From assembly GCF_905220365.1 (NCBI RefSeq), contig NC_061130.1, forward strand, positions 14,949,501 through 15,013,500: 64,000 nucleotides of DNA, written 5' to 3'. The notes beneath the pieces are model-generated. The model saw only the letters and a program-made list of their open reading frames with translations, had not been told where the DNA came from and did no database searches. Made by a program: the position numbers and the translations under genes. Positions 12,021 through 19,817 of this stretch are shown piece after piece (within the stretch, counting starts at the first letter, position 1; every line of letters begins with the position of its first letter). Source of the stretch: Vanessa cardui. Its lineage: Eukaryota; Arthropoda; Insecta; Lepidoptera; Nymphalidae.

Positions 12021-13367
12021 TTTTTTTTTTTTTTTTTTCTCGCTGGAAAAACGCTTTACGCGCTTCCCCCACGTGATGGAAAGTGGGGGGGTGTGTGGGA
12101 CTCCCCGGAGCCCTGAACGCCGAGTACGCCCAAGCACACCGGGTTTACCCACTAAAAAACCAGCGGTACCCTCTCCGTCTTTCGGCGGACGCCACGGGAT
12201 CGCTTACGCATGCTACCGTGACGCCCTGACGGTCGGCCCGTCTATACGGGCCTCCAACAGCTAGGGGGGATTCCCAGGGTACTGGGACCCCCCCTGGTCC
12301 CTACGGCGCCTATTGAGGCGGAGGGAGAAGGTGCGCGTAGCGCCTTTTCCTTCTCCCCGGTCGTCTTCTGCGGAGCGAGTCAGCGGCGGCATTCTTTTCC
12401 CGCTCCCGCTCCGCTGCTTCCTTCTGCGACATGACACTTTCGCAGAAGGAGCGCATCTCCGACCAGCACATCTCGCTACCGAGCATGGCGTTGATAACGC
12501 TCGATAGCGAGAGGTCTCCGCCCATACTTGCCGTAAGGGTGTGCCTCTGGGGTCCCCACGCAGCACACTCGTACAGGGTGTGGTACGCCGTGTCCACTGG
12601 CGCACCACACTCGTGGCAGGAGGGTGACTCCTCCCGCCGCGCTATCCCGTGCAGGTACTTACCGAAGCACCCGTGTCCGGTAAGTACCTGCGTCATTCTG
12701 TACGACAGTGTGCCGTGCTTCCTCTCGACCCAGCGACTCAAGTGGGGACGAATCGCCTCCACTGTCGCTAGGCCCGCCGAGGGAGACCCCAGATCCTCCT
12801 GCCATCGGGCGATCAGGGCTTGCTGGGCTAAAGCCCTGATCCGCCCGACCTCCGCCGACCCCGGACGGTCGCCGCGGTCCCTCGCCTCGACCCGGAACCG
12901 GTACACTTCCGCGAGCACCTCCGCCTGGAGCTCCCAGGGCGGATCACCCGCGAGAAGTGTCGCCGCTGTCCACGACACCGTACGGTACCCTCTGATGCCT
13001 CTCACCGCTATGACCGTCTGCGGCTTTCGCAGCAGGGCCCGATTTTTAGCGGTGAGGGCGTCTATCCAGATCGGGGCACCGTACAGCGCCATCGACCTCA
13101 CTACGCCGGAATAAAGACGCCGGCATAGCGACCCCGGCCCCCCCACATTCGGAAGGAGGCGACCAAGAGCGGCGGCGGCATTGATGAGCCTCGGGCCGAG
13201 ATGAACAAAATGCTGCCCGAAGCTCCATCGTCCGTCCAGGATCAGGCCCAGATACTTCATCTGGGCCTGCACTTTGATCACCGTCCCGTGGACGGTGATA
13301 CTCGCCCCTCGTGGGGGTCCTTTCCGTGGACCGTGGAAGAGGAGGGCCTCTGTTTTGGATATGGAGA
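12021..13367 (-). mobile_element. R1-clade non-LTR retrotransposon, 5'-truncated
   Basis: The insertion is about 1.35 kb. On the minus strand it ends with a run of 18 A (12021-12038 as T). It is GC-rich and CpG-rich, unlike its surroundings, and is bracketed by a 14-bp direct repeat at 12007-12020 and 13368-13381. The body encodes only the end of the reverse transcriptase and the C-terminal zinc-knuckle region, so the copy was 5'-truncated on insertion and cannot move alone. The protein style (KTEALLFHG, MKYLGLILDGRW, LYGAPIW, CHECG) is that of R1/TRAS-type insect LINEs. Confidence 0.9.
12310..13367 (-). pseudogene. ORF2 C-terminal fragment of R1-clade LINE (RT thumb and CCHC knuckle)
   Basis: An open frame of about 350 LINE codons runs without stops to TAG at 12310. 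The first 15 residues of the larger open frame (to 13410) come from flanking DNA, so the apparent ATG at 13410 is not a true start. The fragment begins after the catalytic FADD box of the reverse transcriptase, with SISKTEALLFHG. It continues through KYLGLILDGRWSF and SMALYGAPIWIDAL, and ends with a C-x2-C-x8-H-x4-C knuckle (CHECGAPVDTAYHTLYEC) before a basic, Arg-rich tail. Catalytic endonuclease and RT palm are absent, so it is non-functional alone. The reading frame is undamaged, which suggests a recent insertion. The class is firm; the exact family name is not determined. Confidence 0.88.
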
Positions 13368-13400
13368 CGTCTGGGTACCCCTGACTCAGTAAGTAAGTAA
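13368..13400. repeat. Right target-site duplication and TAAG microsatellite
   Basis: CGTCTGGGTACCCC at 13368-13381 is the second copy of the LINE target duplication. A short (TAAG) run follows at 13389-13402. The remaining repeat B sequence beyond the insertion is too eroded to follow. Confidence 0.75.
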
Positions 13401-13823
13401 GTATTATCAATACATACTTATCACAAACAGAAATAATCAGTATAGTTAGGCTTAGATTTTAAGTTACAAAAACTATGGATATACTATAGTTCCAAAGGTT
13501 CTAAATTGACCACACATTGGCGACGAAGAGATGAGTTATATTTTGTTTCAGTGTCCAAATCGCACTTACCTTGTGACGACCTTATCTGATGGCTTATTTC
13601 GCAGCCTGCTAACATATTTCAAATGAAAAAGGAAATTTCACAGATAGAGGGTAAAATATATCAGCAGATTTGATGTCGGGCTGAGAAATATTGTTTATAG
13701 AGACAATTTTCAATGGTTGATAGTATTAATATTACAGCATACAACCGCATTAAAAATTGCAGTGCACAAGTGTCTGCACATCATAATTTTAAGAGAGTTA
13801 GATTGGCTGACAAATGAGATAGT

Positions 13824-13986
13824 AAGTGCCATAGACATTCGTACTTTAGGAAAATCCACCACCAACCTTGGGAATTATGATCTTAGTTAGTTATAACTAT
13901 AGTCCCATGCACCATTAGTTACATTGGCTTATTCACCCTTCAAACGGAAACAACGATAATCTATCCAGACGACGCACAAAGCCTAC
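13824..13986 (+). repeat. Eroded repeat B copy
   Basis: The order CATAGACATT, CACCAACCTTGGGAA, ACATTGGCTTATTCACCCTTCAAAC, CCAGACG and GCACAAAGCCTACCA follows repeat B on the plus strand, with the middle shortened. Confidence 0.6.
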
Positions 13987-14352
13987 CAAATTGTTCACAT
14001 ACACTGTTCTTGAATTCTTTTACTCTCATAGTTCGATAAGAGCTTAAATCAGTAATTGTACACGAGGCTTGAGAGGGATCTCCATAAATTGGACATGAAG
14101 TCCACGTTTCTTTCACTGTGGGTCCTAGAACTGTAAAGAACAAGGTAAACTACTCATTTTTGTTTCAACCGGTATTGTTTGTTTATTAATTCCTCTGAAT
14201 AATGCACCATTCGATATACCATCTGTTTTTCTGCAATTGAGAATCATCGGTTAAATAATATATTTTTCAAATTCATTTTCTACAAACTACTCCATACCAA
14301 GTACAATGCCTATCAACGTATCTGTATTCAAAACTAACCGCCTGTAAACAGC

Positions 14353-14433
14353 GACCTGCTGTGCGCGTGCGCAGGGCCTCTCGTGAGGGTGCTGGAGGAG
14401 GCCCTGCAACGCCTCGACCCAGTGGGAGATTAG
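14353..14433 (+). CDS. Possible short terminal coding exon, unidentified
   Basis: A sharply GC-rich 90-bp island sits in AT-rich DNA. In one frame (14353 to TAG at 14431) it reads DLLCACAGPLVRVLEEALQR and then LDPVGD. Just before GGCCTC (about 14375) lies an acceptor-like GTGCGCAG, so the coding part could be a last exon starting there and giving PLVRVLEEALQRLDPVGD-stop. The amphipathic Leu/Glu/Arg pattern and codon composition look protein-like. I recognise no family, and no partner exon was found nearby. It could equally be a fragment of a GC-rich retroelement. Confidence 0.3.
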   Translation, partial: DLLCACAGPLVRVLEEALQRLDPVGD

Positions 14434-14640
14434 TTTGGCTTTTTCATTCAATGTAATGTATAGCGGATTTATTTCCAGTTCGAAAGGAGGAAAAATACAT
14501 TACAAATTTGAAATTGGCGTTATGTATTACAGAATTAAATCTGCTTTAAAAGCATATTCCAGAGAGTACTCAGATCTGTTAATTGAAATAATTAATGAAA
14601 CTGCTTGAAAACATTAAATGCTTAAATATATACAAATATT

Positions 14641-14765
14641 AATGGTGGCAAGAATGCTAGCAGCATTTCCCCGTTGAATCGCAATTCCAATAACGAACGA
14701 ACCAGCCCTCCTGTCACCAGTGGAAGCAATGAGGCGAGGTGATACTTTTGATTTTGCACCGCTAC
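14641..14765 (+). repeat. Repeat D copy
   Basis: The segment from GGTGGCAAGAATGCTAGCAG to AATGAGGCGAGGTGATAC recurs at 32030-32125 and 53372-53505 on the other strand, and in part at 490-520. Conserved blocks include AACGAACCAGCCCTCCTGTC. The element class is unknown. Confidence 0.7.
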
Positions 14766-15372
14766 TCCAAGGGCCAAGAAAAAAGATATTTGATATAAGA
14801 CATGAATATTTAGATCTAGAATGATTATAATCATTATAATTTGTAATAGACTGTACCAACAGTAGAATTATTCTAAACTTTATTCAATATTATTTTTGAA
14901 TATACATTGCAGCGCATATACTAATATTATACAACATATCAATCGTCAAAATAAATGGTGAAAGTAATCTGACTAAAATTTTACACTGCAGGGCTTGTCC
15001 ATTTGGAACAGAAGGTTTTATGCATTTTCCAAAACTAGTAAATTGCGGATTGGTATATAAATATATATAAAAATAAATTTTAATCATATTTATTGTTTTT
15101 ACGTTTCATAGATTTCGTGGTAAAAATAATTCATTGGATGCAGCAAATGGTGTTTGAAAAACAATTGGGTTATCGATGCCCTAAAGGGTTGTGGGTTTTA
15201 ATTTAGGGTGAAATATTTATTCACACGTCTGATTGGGCCCCGGCTTCATGTTTGTGTCATGGCCGTTGATAGGTTTCGATGTTTTTCTTAACTGAATTGG
15301 GAAACTGTATGTCATTTATTATTTTAATCTGCTTCGATGTAATTATTTAGAAAAAAGTTTTTATATTTCAAC

Positions 15373-15470
15373 TAGTAGTCGCCTGCGGTTTCGCTTGCGT
15401 TTTAGAGTGTTGGTTGTCAGGTGTTAGGAAAAAAAAGTTCATGTATGCTTCACAACAAATTTTATTTTTT
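15373..15470 (-). repeat. Dispersed repeat remnant
   Basis: The block TAGTCGCCTGCGGTTTCGCTTGCGTTTT followed by GTTGTCAGGTGTTAGG recurs near 46255-46310 and in part at 7100. This layout is common at the edges of lepidopteran LINE or Helitron-like repeats; the family is unresolved. Confidence 0.5.
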
Positions 15471-17080
15471 TTCACGTTTATAATATTATAGTATAGATAT
15501 AATAAAAATATATACGAAAACGTAACTTGATATTTAACTTTAAAGTAATTATTCAAAATATGCAATGATATTGCATATACATACTATATAATCAAATGCA
15601 AAAATATGGCGGTGGTATACTTAATTTTTTTTTAATTTGTTTATGTGACAGTGTCATATCCTACATATTATTTCCGAAAAATAGATCCATGCTAATATAG
15701 TAATTATTTATTGCCTAAGAATACGTATGAATCTTATAAATCTATACAAATAAATGAAATGAATGAATCTGTTTTTGATTGTAACTGCCTATTTTTAAGT
15801 TTATTTGCATATTTGTAATCTACCGAATCTAAAATGCTAATGTAGTTATTAAAACGACTTATGTATGAAAGTAAATTAATTTGATAATAAAGAGTATTCT
15901 AAAGAATTATAGACATTATTGAATTAGTTGAGTCACTTAAATATTTATTAAAAACTTATTTATGTAAAAGTAAATTAATGTAAAACACGAGGAAAACCGT
16001 GGTTTATAGTTAGAACAGATTTTACGCTAAAAGCAATACAAACTAACACACACTTTTGTACTTTTGAATGAATTTCTAACTACAATAATCATATCAGTAA
16101 AGTTGAATAGTTTAACTTAAGTCATTTTAAGAATCGATCAAAGTGCAGGGAAGTAATGTCTTATTGCTTTTAAACGTTAACAAAGCGTAGGAATCATCCT
16201 AAATATACAAAGAAGTAAGAAATCAAACGTCCGTACGTCGAAGTCAGTTAAACACTAATAGAAAAACTGTTTAGTCTACGAGTTCGAATAAAAAGCTCTG
16301 AAAGGGCCATTGCACACTGTCGACAAATCGCTGACTGTTTGACGCGGCGGTATTGGAAATCGAACAGGACTGATTGAATTGTTCATAATGTATTAATGGT
16401 AGAAGTCTTTTGTGCAAGACCTTTACCATTTGATATTGCCAAACAGTAATATTTGATATTTGTGATTCCCGATCTGATTTGTTCGGTAAATAGGCTAACC
16501 TGAAGCTCCCTCCAAGGAATTTTATCTAAATATTGACGTTAAGTTAATTGGTAAGAGTCAAGGTCCAAATCACCGATTTATTTTGTATTTTTTTTTATGT
16601 TATTCTTACTAAGTGCAGGAGGCTCAGCTGATGGAAAGTTATTAGCACCGTCCTTGGCCATCTGCAACACGGGGCCTTGAAAACCGTTGTATTAAAGTAA
16701 AACAATAAATGTATTTAAATGATCCATAGCCGTTAAATTGCTCTGGAAAAGTTTTGTTGGGCAAATGATGGTAGTTATTAGAGTTTCTTTAATCGATCGT
16801 TGTGTATCATCTGATAATATAAATTTAAAGTAATTATTGGGCGTATTTCTGCTAACGGCCCTTCGTCTATGTTTTTCAGATGCGACAGATTTTTGATTTT
16901 TTAACTAATGAACGCCGTTAAGCACCTGGTTTGACGTCATTGATGAGACGAATTTGACTGCAGATGCTTAACATATTCGTTGAGACAAAGTACAGATTCA
17001 AATTGTAATCAATTCGAGTATTAATATTCGTGAAATATATAGGTACTTTGCGGTGGTTAAAATTGTAGGACCGTTAGGTT
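15471..17080. other. AT-rich non-coding DNA
   Basis: No gene recognised. A minus-strand repeat B scrap lies at about 16395-16460 (GGTAGAAGTCTTTTGTGCAA, TGCCAAACAGTAAT). Confidence 0.4.
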
Positions 17081-17084
17081 AGAA

Positions 17085-17345
17085 CGTAGAAATTAGGTGC
17101 TTCTCAACCGATGATTGCGGGTTCAAACCCAGGCAAGCACCACTGATAATTAATGTGCTTAATTTGTTTTTATAATTCATCTCGTATTCAGCGATGAAGG
17201 AAAACATCGTGAGGAAACCTGCATGAGTCTACTTTCAGAGTAATTCTGCCACATGTGTATCCCACCTAACCGTATTGGAACAACATGGTGAAATATGTTC
17301 TAAACCTCCTCAAAGGGAGAGGAGGCCTTTGCTTAGCAGTGTTGT
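17085..17345 (+). mobile_element. SINE A, head truncated or eroded
   Basis: The plus-strand copy is recognisable from TCAACCGATGATTGCGGGTT through the B box GGTTCAAACCC to GGGAGAGGAGGCCTTTGC. The A-box part is lost. No clear target duplication. Confidence 0.8.
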
Positions 17346-17374
17346 TATAGTTTATAAAATAATGTAGTTCGTAA

Positions 17375-17645
17375 TTCGACAGTCCGTGATCAGCGACAAA
17401 TCACCAGTGAGCATCAGGCCTAAGAGTTGACGGTCGCAGGCGACGCGACAGACGAAACATTCGCAGTAAGCAGCGCGGATCTATAATTGCTCCAATCGCG
17501 ATAAAAACACGCGCGGACGTATTTATTTATTTACTTCGTATTTACTGAAACAGAGAGAAAGCCGAGCGAGGGATGTTCTTCTAGTTATTTTTGGACTTTT
17601 TGTGCAACTGAAAGGTTTTAATCATTTAAAGTTTTAACAAGGTAA
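17375..17645 (+). promoter_or_regulatory. GC-richer non-repeat block, possible regulatory element or non-coding exon
   Basis: Positions 17375-17520 are clearly richer in G, C and CpG than their surroundings and match no repeat here. A donor-like CAAGGTAAATA follows at 17638-17648. This is compatible with an untranslated exon or an enhancer, but nothing proves either. Confidence 0.22.
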
Positions 17646-17810
17646 ATATAAATTATTATAATGTACCTATAAATTATTTTAGTTGCTCGATAATTGATAT
17701 TAATTGCAATATTAAAATATATGGCGCAAAATATTGTGTCGAATTATTCAAGATTTTTTTCATATCATTTGAATATTTTCCGTGGTGACTTTATATGTCT
17801 TGAAGCCACC

Positions 17811-17893
17811 ATTCGCTCAACACTATTCTACTGCCAAACACCAATGTTGTGTTTCTGATTAATGGGTCAGTGAGCTAGTGTAATTACAGACAA
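17811..17893 (-). repeat. Eroded repeat B fragment
   Basis: TATTCTACTGCCAAACACCA, TTGTGTTTCTGATTAATGGG and GTGTAATTACAGAC keep the order of a minus-strand repeat B. Confidence 0.5.
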
Positions 17894-18322
17894 AAAGTAT
17901 GTGGATTAGATAAATGAAAGGCTTTTAATAGTGCAGAAGGTATTTTGCAGATATATTACTTGGATGTATTAAGGAAATTAATAGATAGTTTCAAGCGCTA
18001 GCAGCGCACGGTGTTACATTAGCTCCGTAATTTATTTGTGCTTAAAAATATTAAATCAACAATATTTCAATTTATTTCGTCATTAAATGTAAACATACAG
18101 ACTAAGTTGCCGTGAAGTGTCATTATCTCACTAAAATCTGTTTTATAAACAACATACAAACACAAAATATCAGTGCAAATATATGGGTGTCAGTTACAAA
18201 GTTTAAAACGTTGTGTGTCTTGTGTCTTGCAAAAGTAGTGTCAATGACCTCAGCTATACTCAATGAACAAAGTATCCTTATAAGTTACATACTGTAGTGT
18301 AAATTCACCACAAAGTCTAACA

Positions 18323-18393
18323 CGCCCGTGGACTTACTAGATGCCCTACTGCTTTAAGTCAAAAAAGTCGTGGGTTCAAATCTCACATCGGCG
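18323..18393 (+). other. tRNA-like sequence upstream of LINE ORF1
   Basis: A 71-nt segment ends with a textbook T arm: GTGGG (18370-18374), 7-nt loop TTCAAAT, then CTCAC (18382-18386). The outer segments CGCCCGT (18323-18329) and ATCGGCG (18387-18393) can pair in 6 of 7 positions (one as G-U) as an acceptor stem. The D and anticodon arms are not convincing. It lies 32 bp before the ORF1 ATG. It may be the head of a SINE the LINE landed in, or part of the LINE 5' leader. It is not a functional tRNA gene by eye. Confidence 0.45.
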
Positions 18394-18425
18394 AGGATTA
18401 TATTTTTCAAACAATTTTTACAACG

Positions 18426-19817
18426 ATGGATAATATAACGCAAAGAAAACAAAGAAGACGTGCAGTTTCGCTTTCGGACTCAGATTTAAATCTTTCGTAC
18501 AGATCACTGAATAGCTCACTGCTTAATTCTACGATGAACGAAAGTACCAACAATTGCACCAACAAAAACAACAGTTTACCTCCAGCTTCAAACTTAGACA
18601 CATCATTAGTTTGCGAACTAAAACAAAAATTAGAAACTGTACAATACGAACTTTCTTGTGCTCATGAAGAAATAATAAATTTAAATTCCGAAATAACACG
18701 ACTAAAACAAATATCAGAAGAACAAAATAAAAAAATCGAATTCTTGAAAAAAGTAAAGACAATGAGTACTCCTATTATCAAAAACGCGATTTCTAATAAC
18801 AAATTATCTTTATCAGCGCGAAAGAAAACCAATATGGAGACTAATATTAATAGAAACGTTTGCTTGAATTTGGAAAATGAATTTAACAATAGTTTAGATA
18901 AGACTCAACAGCACTATAAAACAGAATTAATATTGAAATCCAACGATTCTATAACGAAGCAAAAGGATACAATTCATCTCACAAAGGACTCAAATAAAAG
19001 CGACACCCGTTTAATTCATTCCGAAAGTAACCAAATCTCATTTCCCATACAAGAACAAGATTCTGTAAAGAAATATCCTAGAATTTTTATTTTAGGAGAT
19101 CAGCAAGCGAAGGGTTTATCGATGACTCTTATAAAAAGTCGTTACAATAAATGGAATGATATTTACAAAGTAACATCAATGGTAAAGCCATACGCCATGT
19201 CTTCCCAAATTCTAAATGGCTGTTATAATTTAGAGTCGGACATTTCCCATTGTGACATAGTCGTTTTACTCATTGGTAGTAATGATAAAAATCCTTATGA
19301 ACTATTCTGCAATTTATGTATTGCTCTTGATAGACTGAAACAATGTAAACGAATATTTTTAACAAGAGTTCAAAGAAATATCCATCTAAATGAAAACTTA
19401 CTTAATACCAATATTAAATTAATAGTAAAAAAATATCCTAATTGTACATTTCTAGATTTAGAACCTAAATTAGATTTTCAACAAAATTTAAATTATTTTG
19501 TTCGTCGCGATTTTATTAAATGTTTATGTTTTAAGTTAAATACCGAAATAGATTTTCTAGACTACAAAGATAAGTACTTGGTAAATCCTCTAAGGCAAAG
19601 AAAAATGACACTAACAAAAAATCTTTCAGAGTCACCCCATATTTCGTTAGATAATGCACAAACCTACACCCATTACAAAAATAAGTTAGAAAGTTTAGTC
19701 GAACAACGAACTGAGTGCAAAGGCACAATTCCTTATTATTTCAAAAAAATTAAATGTACTGCTGAACAAGAAGTAACAAACAAAACCAATTTACAACAAC
19801 AGTTTTTTCGGACATAA
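18426..19817 (+). CDS. LINE ORF1 protein: coiled coil plus degenerate SGNH-hydrolase-like domain
   Basis: 463 residues, with ATG at 18426. The N terminus is basic (RKQRRR, residues 7-12) and Ser/Asn-rich. Residues about 62-110 form a heptad-like coiled coil (LKQKLETVQYELSCAHEEI onward). From residue 216 an SGNH/GDSL-like fold begins: KYPRIFILGDQQ (216-227) stands where a GDS motif would be, with Gln at the nucleophile position. LLIGSNDKNP (GxND motif, 284-287) is retained. Known CR1-group ORF1 proteins carry esterase-like domains and bind element RNA. Here the missing Ser suggests a structural or binding role rather than hydrolysis, which is inference. There is no zinc knuckle. The frame is undamaged, and it overlaps the ORF2 frame by about 41 nt at its end. 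Confidence 0.8.
   Translation: MDNITQRKQRRRAVSLSDSDLNLSYRSLNSSLLNSTMNESTNNCTNKNNSLPPASNLDTSLVCELKQKLETVQYELSCAHEEIINLNSEITRLKQISEEQNKKIEFLKKVKTMSTPIIKNAISNNKLSLSARKKTNMETNINRNVCLNLENEFNNSLDKTQQHYKTELILKSNDSITKQKDTIHLTKDSNKSDTRLIHSESNQISFPIQEQDSVKKYPRIFILGDQQAKGLSMTLIKSRYNKWNDIYKVTSMVKPYAMSSQILNGCYNLESDISHCDIVVLLIGSNDKNPYELFCNLCIALDRLKQCKRIFLTRVQRNIHLNENLLNTNIKLIVKKYPNCTFLDLEPKLDFQQNLNYFVRRDFIKCLCFKLNTEIDFLDYKDKYLVNPLRQRKMTLTKNLSESPHISLDNAQTYTHYKNKLESLVEQRTECKGTIPYYFKKIKCTAEQEVTNKTNLQQQFFRT

Noticed and set aside
12431..13114. 227-codon plus-strand ORF and other long frames in the GC-rich block
   Set aside because: They are antisense shadows of the R1-clade LINE frame, kept open by its GC-rich codons.
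13389..13410. ATG at 13410 as the start of the R1-clade protein
   Set aside because: The first 15 codons lie in flanking DNA outside the target duplication; the element is 5'-truncated.
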